Shown piece after piece: positions 17,276-25,354 of a DNA stretch of 64,000 nucleotides (the stretch's first letter is position 1; each line of letters begins with the position of its first letter). Both the position numbers and the translations under genes were made by a program. This DNA is from Luteococcus sp052116585. Lineage in GTDB: Bacteria; Actinomycetota; Actinomycetes; Propionibacteriales; Propionibacteriaceae. The DNA is taken from assembly GCF_052116585.1 (NCBI RefSeq), contig NZ_JBQKKT010000005.1, positions 62,001-126,000 of the forward strand. Reading direction: 5' to 3'. The notes beneath the pieces were generated by a model. That model made no database searches and was not told the DNA's origin. It saw nothing but the letters and a program-made list of their open reading frames with translations.

Positions 17276-18397
17276 TCAGCCCAACCGTTCCACCACGTAC
17301 TCGACGCAGCGGGTCAGACGGGTGACGTCATCGGGGTCCACGGCCGGGAACATGCCAACCCGGATCTGGTTGCGCTTGAGCGCCCGGTAGGGGAAGACGT
17401 CGAGCACGCCGTTCGCCGCCAGGGTCTTCACCACGGCCGCGGCGTCCACCTCATCGGCCAGGTCCACCGTGCCCACCACTTGGGAACGGAAGGCCGGGTC
17501 GGCCACGAAGGGGGTGGCCCACGACGTCTGCTCGGCCCACTGGTAGAGGCGCTGGGAGGAGTCGGCGGTGCGGGCCGATGCCCAGCGCAACCCGCCCTGC
17601 TCGTTGATCCAGCGGATCTGTTCGTCCATCAGGATCAGGGTGGCGATCGACGGGGTGTTGTACGTCTGGTTCTTCGCCGAATTGTCGATGGCGGTGGTCA
17701 GGCTGAGGAAGTCGGGGATCCACCGGTCGGTCGCGGCCACCTCGCGGGCACGCTCCAGGGCCCGGGGCGACATGATGGCGAACCACAGGCCGCCCTCGCT
17801 GGCGAAGCCCTTCTGGGGGCTGAAGTAGTAGACATCGCACAGGGCCAGGTCGACGGGAAGGCCCGCGGCGCCGGAGGTGGCATCGATCACCACCAGGGCG
17901 TCCTCGTCGGCCCCCTCGACGCGCTGCACCGGAAGCATCACGCCCGTGGAGGTCTCGTTGTGTGGCCAGGCATAGACGTCCACCCCCGCCGTGGCGTGAG
18001 CGACGACGCCCTGACCGGCGGGCACCTCGACGATCTCGGACTCGGCCAGGAAGGGCGCGCGGGTGGTCTCCTTGGCGAACTTGCGGCTGAACTCGCCCAG
18101 GATCAGGTGCTGCGCGCGCTCGCGCACCAGCCCGAAGGTGGCGACATCCCAGAAGGCCGTCGCACCCCCATTGCCCAGCACCACCTGGTAGCCCTCGGGC
18201 AGCTGGAAGAGTTCTGCGAGTCCTTCCTGCACGGAGGCGACGAGCTGTTTCACGGGCGGCTGGCGGTGCGATCCCCCCAACAACCCCGCGCCCCGGCCGG
18301 CGAGGGCGGCGACCTGTTCGGGGCGAACCTTGGACGGCCCGGCGCCGAAGTGTCCGTCGGCGGGAAGCAGGTCTGCGGGGATGGTGAGCTCGGTCAC
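17276..18397 (-). CDS. serC: Phosphoserine aminotransferase
   Basis: 373 residues, actinobacterial-type SerC (fold type I PLP enzyme). Features: FGAGPSKVRPEQ at the start, the PLP-lysine motif YYFSPQKGFASEGG, and C-terminal RNQIRVGMFPAVDPDDV. It converts 3-phosphohydroxypyruvate and glutamate to phosphoserine in serine synthesis; a PdxB-path role in vitamin B6 synthesis is known in other bacteria. The GTG at 18397 is chosen because GAAAGG lies 6 bases upstream and the family start matches; the frame is open further but reads low-complexity sequence. No other serine genes are adjacent. Confidence 0.92.
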   Translation of the reverse strand: MTELTIPADLLPADGHFGAGPSKVRPEQVAALAGRGAGLLGGSHRQPPVKQLVASVQEGLAELFQLPEGYQVVLGNGGATAFWDVATFGLVRERAQHLILGEFSRKFAKETTRAPFLAESEIVEVPAGQGVVAHATAGVDVYAWPHNETSTGVMLPVQRVEGADEDALVVIDATSGAAGLPVDLALCDVYYFSPQKGFASEGGLWFAIMSPRALERAREVAATDRWIPDFLSLTTAIDNSAKNQTYNTPSIATLILMDEQIRWINEQGGLRWASARTADSSQRLYQWAEQTSWATPFVADPAFRSQVVGTVDLADEVDAAAVVKTLAANGVLDVFPYRALKRNQIRVGMFPAVDPDDVTRLTRCVEYVVERLG

Positions 18398-18474
18398 GGT
18401 GAACCTTTCGGGTCTTGGCGGTGCGGGGCCAGTCTCTCGCGTTGGGCCCACACGTGCAGCCGAAGCCGCTGGTC

Positions 18475-18547
18475 GGGATGTCGGGCTCATCGCCCGTGTT
18501 GTGAGGACGGGCCCATCGCCCGTGCTGGGATGTCGGGCTCATCGCCC
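18475..18547. repeat. Duplicated 21-bp segment including a gene end
   Basis: GGGATGTCGGGCTCATCGCC(C) occurs at 18475-18495 and 18527-18547, with a partly similar GGGCCCATCGCCC between them. The right-hand copy includes the stop codon and last codons of the minus-strand gene that ends at 18539, so the gene's 3' end has been duplicated into the gap before serC. Confidence 0.75.
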
Positions 18548-19615
18548 TTCTGGCTCGCGACGGTTGCTCCACCGGCCGTCGACGGTGCCGGCCCGTAGGT
18601 CATAGCGGGCAGCAAACCGGTAGCGCTTGGGCCAGCGGCCGAAGATGGTGCGGTCATTGACGAAGATCCGGTAGGAGGGGAAGGGCTGCCTGGGCGTCCG
18701 CACCTTGTCGATCTGCAGGGTGAATCGGGCCGTCCCGCGTGACGACTTCACCCGGTAGTTGCCGCCGACGACGCCCATCCCGGGCCGCGAGATCATCTCG
18801 ACGCGCCCCTTGCCCGCCCGGCCGAGGTCGAGCGGCGGGTGGAACTGGATCTCCGTCTGTCGCACGACGATGCGCGACAGGGCCGCCCCGTCGAAGTGGT
18901 AGGCCACCTCGCCCCGCTGGTGCACCCCGTCCGTGACGGTGACGGTGCGCAGCCGGTGTTCGTCAGTGGGGAAGACCTGGATGATGTCCACCTGTTGCGC
19001 CAGCTTCACGAAGGTGCGCCGTTGGCCCTGCAGCGGCAGGGGTGCGGGGAAGGACTCCACGGCGATGGCGCGGTCATCGATGGTCACGCGGAGGTCCGAG
19101 TGGAAGCGGCGCACGAAGTCCAGGTCATGCAGCAGGAAGAGGGGGAAGAAGCCGGGCCGTGCGGCGCCGGACCCGACGGGCGCCAGCAGCCCGGTGGGTG
19201 TGCTGCGTCGGGTGGTGGACTCGTCGATCGCCACCCGGATCCGTCGCCCGTAGAGGTCGGTGAAGGCGACGCTGATGTGGGCGCGGCCCTCGTCGTCGCG
19301 GTCGATACGGGCATCGTCCAGCAAGGTGGTGACGTGGCGTCGGACACCCTTGCCGGTGGCGGAGCTGCGCTCGGTGGGGTCCAGGGTGAGGGTGGCGTCG
19401 TCGTAGATGTCGACGTGCCCGTCGTGGCGGTAGGCCAGCACCCGCCAGCCACATTCGTCACCACGGTCGATGTACTGCGGTTCGAGGCCTTCGTAGACAT
19501 GGTCGGCGTGCCGGTCGAAGGGGATCAGGGCAAGCCGCTGAACGGGGGCGACCGTGACCCGCAGGGGGAGGATGACCGCGACTTTCCCCGGCGCAGATGC
19601 TGTCTGCTCTGACAA
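18539..19615 (-). CDS. Conserved-looking protein of 358 residues, family not recognised
   Basis: Starts at TTG 19615, with GGAGGAG 9 bases upstream. No signal peptide or membrane segment. The sequence is rich in alternating hydrophobic/charged strands (for example TLTLDPTERSS, RVTIDDRAIAVESFPAP, TEIQFHPPLDL, GNYRVKSSRGTARFTLQID), suggesting a large beta-rich fold, perhaps lipocalin-like, but I see no diagnostic motif. Ends REPEGR. Not obviously tied to either neighbour (serC, cobS). Confidence 0.7.
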   Translation of the reverse strand: MSEQTASAPGKVAVILPLRVTVAPVQRLALIPFDRHADHVYEGLEPQYIDRGDECGWRVLAYRHDGHVDIYDDATLTLDPTERSSATGKGVRRHVTTLLDDARIDRDDEGRAHISVAFTDLYGRRIRVAIDESTTRRSTPTGLLAPVGSGAARPGFFPLFLLHDLDFVRRFHSDLRVTIDDRAIAVESFPAPLPLQGQRRTFVKLAQQVDIIQVFPTDEHRLRTVTVTDGVHQRGEVAYHFDGAALSRIVVRQTEIQFHPPLDLGRAGKGRVEMISRPGMGVVGGNYRVKSSRGTARFTLQIDKVRTPRQPFPSYRIFVNDRTIFGRWPKRYRFAARYDLRAGTVDGRWSNRREPEGR

Positions 19616-19739
19616 GGAAACTCACTCCTCCGCGGGATGCTGGTGTGGGAGTTCGGGTGGGGTCCACACCACTTGGCCCCAGCCTAGTGGGTGGTCCCGG
19701 TGCCCCCCGGGGAGGGTGGCCCGCCGGTGCCGCCGGCGA

Positions 19740-20567
19740 TCAGCCCAGCAGGCCCAGGAGCAGTGCCAGCCCGACGACGAAGGTGGTCTGGCAGACCTCG
19801 ATCAGGGAGCCGAAGGTGTCTCCGGTGAGGCCGCCCAGACGCCGCAGCAGGTGGCGCTGCCAGCGGGCCGCCACCAGCCAGGAGATGCCTGCCGCCGCGG
19901 TGAAGGCCAGGGCGGCCGGGATTGCGGAGGGCAGGTCAGGTGCGGCGGCCCCGGTCAGCCAGCCGACGAGCCAGCCCGCCAGTGCCGTCACCGTCAGCAC
20001 CGCCAGCACGTCCAGGGCTGCCGCCCCGCGAGAGGTGATGCCCGTGAACAGCGCACCGAAGCCTCCCGGACGCGCGCCCGGCGTGCCGCGGACCGTGGCT
20101 AGCACGGCGGCGATCCGGCCGACCATCGGCAGGCAGACCAAGGCCGCCACCAGTGACCATCCGCCCAGCGAGGCGGAGGCCAGGGCGGCCGCCTGCAGCA
20201 GCAGCACGAGCACGGCGGTGGCCACGCCCATCGGCCCGATGTCGGACTTCTTCATCAGCGCCAGTGCGTCTTCGGGGCCCTTGCGGGAGGCCAGCCCGTC
20301 GGCGGTGTCGGCCACCCCGTCGATGTGCATCGCGCCCGTGATCCCGGTCAACGCCGCCAGGCCGGCCATGGCCGCCAGCCCGTCGCCGGCGCCGCAGGCC
20401 ACCACGAGTGCGGCCGTGGCCCCGGCCGCCAGCCCACACACCAGCCCGGCCCACGGGAAGGCCAGCATGATCCGGCGGCAGACCGATTCGTCGAGCTCCA
20501 GGGTGGGCGGCACCGGGAGGAGCGTGAACATCCCCAGGGCATCGCGCAGGGCTGTCAGCGGCTTCAC
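19740..20567 (-). CDS. cobS: Adenosylcobinamide-GDP ribazoletransferase
   Basis: 275-residue integral membrane enzyme that joins alpha-ribazole (or its phosphate) to adenosylcobinamide-GDP, the last assembly step of cobalamin. The catalytic metal-binding motif MHIDGVADTADGL and the KKSDIGPMG motif are both present, with seven or so hydrophobic segments around. GTG start overlaps the cobU stop by 4 bases (GTGA), indicating translational coupling. Last gene of the unit cbiA-cobC/cobT/cobU/cobS behind a cobalamin riboswitch. Confidence 0.95.
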   Translation of the reverse strand: MKPLTALRDALGMFTLLPVPPTLELDESVCRRIMLAFPWAGLVCGLAAGATAALVVACGAGDGLAAMAGLAALTGITGAMHIDGVADTADGLASRKGPEDALALMKKSDIGPMGVATAVLVLLLQAAALASASLGGWSLVAALVCLPMVGRIAAVLATVRGTPGARPGGFGALFTGITSRGAAALDVLAVLTVTALAGWLVGWLTGAAAPDLPSAIPAALAFTAAAGISWLVAARWQRHLLRRLGGLTGDTFGSLIEVCQTTFVVGLALLLGLLG

Positions 20568-21148
20568 CGGGCTGGCCTCGACGGGTCCGTGGTCTGGTCC
20601 TTCAGCGTCATGGGGATCCCCGCGACGCAGAAGACCACCCGCTCGCTGGCGGCGGCCACCCGGGTGTTCAGGATGCCCAGCTGGTCTCGGAAGAAGCGCC
20701 CCGACCAGTGCGCCGGCACCACGCCCTGTCCCACCTCATTGCTCACCATCACGACGGTACGCGGGGTCGATTCCAGGGCGGCGACGAAGCCGTCCACGCG
20801 GGCCTGGAGCCGATCACGGGGCGTGCTGCCGTCGGCGGCGGGGGCGGGATTCTCCTCCCAAACCCCGCAGTCGTCCATCATCCGGGTCAGCCACACGCCC
20901 AGACAGTCGACCAGCACCACGGCGGGGTCGTCGCCGGCCAGCACCTGCACCAGATCGGTGGTCTCCAGCGTTCGCCAGCTCGACGGCCGGCGCGCCCGGT
21001 GCAGCGCGATCCGTTCCACCCATTCCGCGTCGTCCGGACGATTCTGGCTGGTGGCGACGTAGTCCACCGCGGCTGCCCCAGCGACGATCTCCTCCGCGTG
21101 GGTGGACTTTCCGGAACGGGCCCCGCCCAGCACCAGGGTCCGGCTCAT
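20564..21148 (-). CDS. cobU: Adenosylcobinamide kinase / adenosylcobinamide-phosphate guanylyltransferase
   Basis: 194 residues, cytoplasmic. N-terminal P-loop LVLGGARSGKS, family motif YVATSQNRPDDAEW, HRARRPSSW with the His that becomes guanylylated, and VVMVSNEVGQGVVP. It phosphorylates adenosylcobinamide and transfers GMP to it. Start overlaps the cobT stop by 4 bases (ATGA), and its own stop overlaps cobS. Confidence 0.95.
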   Translation of the reverse strand: MSRTLVLGGARSGKSTHAEEIVAGAAAVDYVATSQNRPDDAEWVERIALHRARRPSSWRTLETTDLVQVLAGDDPAVVLVDCLGVWLTRMMDDCGVWEENPAPAADGSTPRDRLQARVDGFVAALESTPRTVVMVSNEVGQGVVPAHWSGRFFRDQLGILNTRVAAASERVVFCVAGIPMTLKDQTTDPSRPAR

Positions 21149-22212
21149 TCGACGTGCTCCTCGGTGACCCCGGCGTCGCTGAAGGTGGCCATCTCGCGCA
21201 GCACCCGGGCGGCGCTGCAGACGATCGGCAGGGCCAGCGCGCCGCCGCTGCCCTCACCCAGGCGGAGTCCCAGATCGAGCAGTGGGTGCAGCCCCAGCGA
21301 GTGGGTGGCGCACAGGATGGCCGGTTCGGCCCCGGCATGGCCAGACATCAGGTAGCCGCACACGTCGGGGGCCAGGGCGACGGCCGCCAGGGCCGCGGAG
21401 CAGGCGATCACACCGTCGAGCACCACGGGCAGGCGCCGTGCGGCGGCCCCCAGCAGCAAGCCGGTGATGGCGGCGTGCTCGAAGCCGCCCACCGCTGCCA
21501 GCGCGCCCACCGGATCGTCGGTTCCCCTGCCGCCCAGGAGTTGGTGCCGGACCAGCGCGGCGTGCACCACGGCAGCCTTGTGCGCCAGCATCTCGTCATT
21601 CGCGCCGGCGCCGCGTCCGGTCACCTCGCTGGGGTCGGCGCCGGTGAAGGCACAGACCAGGGCGGCGGCGGGCGTGGTGTTGCCGATGCCGACCTCGCCG
21701 GGCACGAGGATCCGGAAGCCCTCGTCGGCGGCCCGCTGGGCGGTGCGGATGCCCACCTCGATCGCGGCCTCGGCCTGTTCGCGGGTCATGGCCGTTCCGG
21801 TGAGGAAGTCCCGGGTTCCGGCGGCGATCCGCTCATCGCGGCATCCCTCGACGGGTGACAGCATGCCGACGTCGGTGACCGCCACGGTGGCCCCGGCGGC
21901 GCGGGCCAGCACGTTCACGCCCGCCCCACCCTGGGCGATGTTGGCGGCCATCTGCACGGTGACCTCCTGCGGCCAGGGGGAGACGCCGCGCTCCTGGATG
22001 CCGTGGTCACCGGCGAAGACGCAGACCAGGCCCGGTTCGGGCACCGGCGGCGGGCACTGGCCGGTGATGGCCGCGAGCTGGTTGCCCAGTACCTCCAGGT
22101 GGCCCAGCGCGCCGGCCGGCTTGGTGAGTTGCGTCTGCCTTTCCTCCGCTTGGGCGCGGGCTGCTCGGTCGACGGGGGTGATGGCAGCGATGGTGTCGGT
22201 GAGCAGGCTCAC
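21145..22212 (-). CDS. cobT: Nicotinate-nucleotide--dimethylbenzimidazole phosphoribosyltransferase
   Basis: 355 residues; activates the lower ligand to alpha-ribazole phosphate. Family motifs: VCVFAGDHGIQERGVSPWPQ, VTVQMAANIAQGGAGVNVLA, LVPGEVGIGNTTPAAAL and MSGHAGAEPA near the C-terminus. The GTG start at 22212 follows TTGGAGA and overlaps the stop of the cbiA-cobC gene (GTGA). The frame is open much further upstream only because it shadows the gene before it. The actual base used (DMB or other) is not decided by sequence; no bluB is in the window. Confidence 0.95.
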   Translation of the reverse strand: MSLLTDTIAAITPVDRAARAQAEERQTQLTKPAGALGHLEVLGNQLAAITGQCPPPVPEPGLVCVFAGDHGIQERGVSPWPQEVTVQMAANIAQGGAGVNVLARAAGATVAVTDVGMLSPVEGCRDERIAAGTRDFLTGTAMTREQAEAAIEVGIRTAQRAADEGFRILVPGEVGIGNTTPAAALVCAFTGADPSEVTGRGAGANDEMLAHKAAVVHAALVRHQLLGGRGTDDPVGALAAVGGFEHAAITGLLLGAAARRLPVVLDGVIACSAALAAVALAPDVCGYLMSGHAGAEPAILCATHSLGLHPLLDLGLRLGEGSGGALALPIVCSAARVLREMATFSDAGVTEEHVE

Positions 22213-24869
22213 GGCTGGTCTCCAATCTGGGTGGGGGAATGCGTCTGGCTGGTCTGGGGGTGGGCGAGGCTTGCGAGGGCCCGGGCGGCGCGACGACTGG
22301 TCTGGGCGTCGCGCACCGCCAGCCGGATCCACGACGGGCCGAGCCCCGGGAAGGTCTCGCCGCGCCGCACCGCGAAGCCGAGCTCGGCCATCCGGGCGCG
22401 GGCCCAGCCCAGCTCGTGGGCCAGCGGGCCGAGCGGTGACAGGTCCACCAGCACGAAGGGCGCCCGCGGGGGGCAGGCAACGGGCAGGCCGACCTCGGCC
22501 AGCGCGGTGGTCAGGGCGGCACGGTCGGCGTCCAGGGCGCGGGCGATCTCGTCGGACTCCGCACGGGCGCGGGCGCTGCTGCAGGCGATCATCGCGTCCA
22601 GGGCAGGGGTGCTGACCGACCACGGTGTCTGAGCGCTGGCCAGCCGGGCAACCAGCCGCGGGTCGCCCACCACGTAACCGGCGCGGATGCCGGCCAGGCT
22701 CCAGGTCTTGGTGAGTGATCGGGTCACCAGGATGTGGTCCATCCGAGGGCCGATCACGCTCTCCGGTTCGCCGGGAATGGCGTCCATGAAGGCCTCGTCC
22801 ACCAGCAGCACGCGCCCGGGGCGGGCCAGCGAGCGCAGTGCCCGGGCCGAGTGCAGGGCGCTGGTGGGATTGGTCGGATTGCCCACCACGACCAGGTCCC
22901 CCGCGGGGTCCACGGCCGTCGGGTCCAGGGCGAAACCGTCGTCGGGGCCCAGCAGCAGCCGGCGGGGCAGGTGGCCAGCCAACCGCAGCGCCTGCTCCGG
23001 CTCGGTGAACTGCGGGTGCACCACCAGGGCATGCCGGCACCCCAGGGCGCGGGCAACCAGGGTGAAGGCCTCGGCCGCGCCGCTGGTGGGCAGCACCATC
23101 GACTCGTCGACGCCGTGCCGGGCGGCCAGGGCGGCCCGGGCTGCCGTCGCGTCGGGATACGGCGCCCAACGGTTGGCGCCGGCGGCCAGCTCGTCGGCCA
23201 GCCAGCGGGGCGGTTCGGTGGCGTGCACATTGACCGCCAGGTCCACCAGTCCGGGGGCCAGGTCCTGGTCACCGTGGTGGGTGAGGTCCGCAGGTGGTGG
23301 CGATGCCGTGGGTGCGGGGTCACCCAGTGCGGAGTCACCCAGTGCGGAATCACCCAGTGCGGAATCACCCAGTGCGCAATCACCCTGTGCGGAATCACCC
23401 AGGGCGGATCGGGCCTCGGGGGTTGGCCGGCCTTCGTCGGGCATGGGCGGACTCGCGGCCGTGGGCTGGCCATCGGCCCCCGGAGCAGTCGCGCCAGCGA
23501 ACTGCGCGGCGGCCCGCACGAAGCGTTGCGCGGCCTGCGGGAAGCCGGCCCAGTGCAGGTGCTGGTAGCTGGCATGCAGGGTTGGGGTGCTGACTCCCTC
23601 GGCGCGGCCGTCCACCTCCCAGGCGATGTCCAGCCCGTCGGGCAGGGCGTCCAGCGCCATGTTGGTGCGGTGGAATTCGTGACTGGGCACGTGTTCGCCG
23701 CGTCGGGTCAGCAGCGAGTCCGCTGCGGAGGTCAGGTGCCGGTAGCCCAGGGTGAGCCGCGGGGTCATCGCGGCATCCAACGGGAGGGAGCCCACCATCG
23801 GCTTGCCGTCCAAGGAGCGGCACAGGTAGAGCAGCCCCGCGCATTCGGCCACCGTCGGCAGCCCGGCAGCCACCAGCGCACGGATCTGCTGCCGCAGCGG
23901 TTCATTGGCGGCCAGGTCCTGCGCGTGAACCTCGGGGAAACCGCCACCCAGGTAGAGCCCGCTGGTTCCGGCGGGCAGGGCAGGATCGGTGAGCGGATCG
24001 AACTCCGCAATTCGCCCGCCAGCTGCGGCCAGCAGTTCGGTGGTCTCCGGGTAGCTGAACGTGAACGCACGTCCGGCGGCGACCGCGATCAACGGGCGGT
24101 CGGTTTGCGGAGTGACGGCCGCGCGAGGGTCCCAGGGTTCGGCGGCGAGGTCCTCCGAGCCGCGGGCCAGGGCCAGCACCGCGGGCAGATCCACGTGCTC
24201 GGCCACCAGGGCGGCGGCGGAGTCGACCATGTCGCGGGCCTGGCTGCGTTCGGCGGCGGGCACCAGCCCCAGGTGGCGCGACGGGGTGACCAGCTCGGCA
24301 GACCGCGGAACTGCCCCCACCACGGGGATGCCCAGCTGCTCCACGGCCCGGGTGCACTCCGCCACATTGCGGGCGCTACCCACCTTGTTCAGCAGCACTC
24401 CCGCCACGGTCACGTCGGGATCAAAACTGGCCAGCCCGTGCACCACGGCGGCCACCGTGGTGGAGCTCTTGGCGGCATCCACCACCAGCAGCACGGGGGC
24501 CCTCAGCACCTTGGCCACGTGTGCGCTGGATCCGAATCCGGCGCGCCCCACGGGCGGCCTGCCCAGGCTCCCGTCGAACAGGCCCATCGCCCCTTCGATG
24601 ATGGCGATGTCAGCCGGGGCAGGGGTTTGGCAGCCGTGCAGGAAAAGCGGCGCCAGCAGGTCCGGCCCGCACAGGTGGGCATCCAGATTGCGGCCGGGCC
24701 GTCCCGCGGCCAGCGTGTGGTAGCCGGGATCGATGTAGTCGGGGCCCGTCTTGAAGGGGGCCACCTGCAGCCCGCCTTCCCGCAGCGCAGCCATCAGCCC
24801 CAGGGCGATGGTGGTCTTGCCGGAACTCGACGACGCAGCCGCCAGGAGGAGGCGGGGCACTGTCGCCAT
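22209..24869 (-). CDS. Fusion of cobyrinate a,c-diamide synthase and CobC-type aminotransferase/decarboxylase
   Basis: 886 residues. Residues 1-450 are CbiA/CobB: P-loop AAASSSSGKTT, TGPDYIDPGYH, and a glutamine-amidotransferase domain with Cys343 (VAECAGLLYL). Residues about 540-886 are a fold type I PLP enzyme of the CobC/CobD type with NPTNPT and PLP-Lys721 (SLTKTWSLAG); these make (R)-1-amino-2-propanol phosphate from threonine phosphate. The linker (about 487-520) is a pentapeptide tandem repeat (ALGDS units, 15-bp period, near 23311-23408). GAAAGG precedes the ATG. The first gene behind the riboswitch at 24936-25098. Normally the two enzymes are separate proteins. Confidence 0.92.
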   Translation of the reverse strand: MATVPRLLLAAASSSSGKTTIALGLMAALREGGLQVAPFKTGPDYIDPGYHTLAAGRPGRNLDAHLCGPDLLAPLFLHGCQTPAPADIAIIEGAMGLFDGSLGRPPVGRAGFGSSAHVAKVLRAPVLLVVDAAKSSTTVAAVVHGLASFDPDVTVAGVLLNKVGSARNVAECTRAVEQLGIPVVGAVPRSAELVTPSRHLGLVPAAERSQARDMVDSAAALVAEHVDLPAVLALARGSEDLAAEPWDPRAAVTPQTDRPLIAVAAGRAFTFSYPETTELLAAAGGRIAEFDPLTDPALPAGTSGLYLGGGFPEVHAQDLAANEPLRQQIRALVAAGLPTVAECAGLLYLCRSLDGKPMVGSLPLDAAMTPRLTLGYRHLTSAADSLLTRRGEHVPSHEFHRTNMALDALPDGLDIAWEVDGRAEGVSTPTLHASYQHLHWAGFPQAAQRFVRAAAQFAGATAPGADGQPTAASPPMPDEGRPTPEARSALGDSAQGDCALGDSALGDSALGDSALGDPAPTASPPPADLTHHGDQDLAPGLVDLAVNVHATEPPRWLADELAAGANRWAPYPDATAARAALAARHGVDESMVLPTSGAAEAFTLVARALGCRHALVVHPQFTEPEQALRLAGHLPRRLLLGPDDGFALDPTAVDPAGDLVVVGNPTNPTSALHSARALRSLARPGRVLLVDEAFMDAIPGEPESVIGPRMDHILVTRSLTKTWSLAGIRAGYVVGDPRLVARLASAQTPWSVSTPALDAMIACSSARARAESDEIARALDADRAALTTALAEVGLPVACPPRAPFVLVDLSPLGPLAHELGWARARMAELGFAVRRGETFPGLGPSWIRLAVRDAQTSRRAARALASLAHPQTSQTHSPTQIGDQP
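24002..24113. repeat. 112-bp relative of the palindromic element, inside cbiA coding region
   Basis: Ends ACTCCGCAATTCGCCCGCC and GGCGGTCGGTTTGCGGAGT match as an inverted repeat at 16 of 19 positions and carry the family's conserved tips. It lies wholly in the cbiA domain, where it encodes conserved-looking protein (VTPQTDRPLIAVA ... GRIAEFDPL) without an obvious insertion. The central conservation of the 92-bp copies is absent, so membership is less certain. Confidence 0.55.
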
Positions 24870-24935
24870 GGTGGCCTTTCGTCGGTGGCCCGTGGCGACG
24901 GTTGCCCGTCCGCCCCTCGGCCGGGAGCAGGTTCA

Positions 24936-25098
24936 GGACACGGGGGCAGGCGACCGGACTCATCCCCTCGTCGGCCGGCCGATGGGACCGGGCCGAAGGA
25001 GGCATCACCGTTGCGGGACAGCGTCGGACTCTCACCGACTTCGCTGGCACACGTGTGCTGGCCGGGGCCAGCAGCAACACCCTAGCGGTCTCGTGTCC
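24936..25098 (-). promoter_or_regulatory. Cobalamin riboswitch upstream of cbiA-cobC
   Basis: Read on the minus strand: P1 arm GGACACG (25098-25092) pairs with CGTGTCC (24942-24936); between them lie GCGAAGTCGGTGAGAGTCCG, the core CTGTCCCGCAACGGTGA and the 3' box GATGAGTCCGGTCGCCTGCC. These match the conserved cobalamin aptamer in order. About 66 bases separate it from the cbiA-cobC ATG, including the gene's SD. It should lower expression of the lower-ligand/assembly operon when cobalamin is present. Confidence 0.92.
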
Positions 25099-25140
25099 CC
25101 TGCACTGACGGTGCCGTGTCCCCTGCACTGACGGTGCCGT
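25092..25140. repeat. 23-bp tandem duplication at the riboswitch 5' edge
   Basis: CGTGTCCCCTGCACTGACGG plus TGC is present twice head to tail (25092-25114 and 25115-25137). The first copy contains the P1 5' arm of the minus-strand riboswitch, so a second potential P1 arm lies just upstream. It sits between two divergent riboswitches and probably within the promoter region. Confidence 0.8.
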
Positions 25141-25210
25141 CGGTGGAGGATCGCCGCTGTGCCATGATGTGGGTGCCCGGCCCCGTGGGTCGGCGCAGAC
25201 AATTCCACCC

Positions 25211-25320
25211 TTGTCACCAGCGAACTGCGAGGAAGCCGGACGAGCCGGCACGGTCGCGCCACTGTGACCGTCCCGAGCAGCGGGGGACGGGAGTCAGGAA
25301 CTCGTGGTCACTGGTCGTCC
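25211..25320 (+). promoter_or_regulatory. Cobalamin riboswitch upstream of cobG
   Basis: Plus strand: GAGGAAGCCGGACGAGCCGG, then CGCGCCACTGTGACCG and GGGAGTCAGGAACTC reproduce the cobalamin aptamer core and B12 box; ACCAG (25216) and CTGGT (25311) can close P1. Downstream, a small hairpin (ACGAGA/TCTCGT, 25326-25344) abuts the TAGGAG ribosome site of cobG, suggesting control of translation start. It is back to back with the riboswitch serving the opposite operon. Confidence 0.9.
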
Positions 25321-25354
25321 TGAACACGAGACGCGTCATCTCGTAGGAGTAGCC

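Noticed and set aside
23329..23410. GTGCGGAGT in the cbiA-cobC linker as another element tip
   Set aside because: No inverted partner occurs at 82-122 bp; it is part of the 15-bp linker repeat.
19597..25085. Long plus-strand open frames opposite cobS, cobU, cobT and cbiA-cobC
   Set aside because: Antisense frames are often open in GC-rich DNA; their products lack motifs and the minus-strand genes form a coherent, coupled operon.
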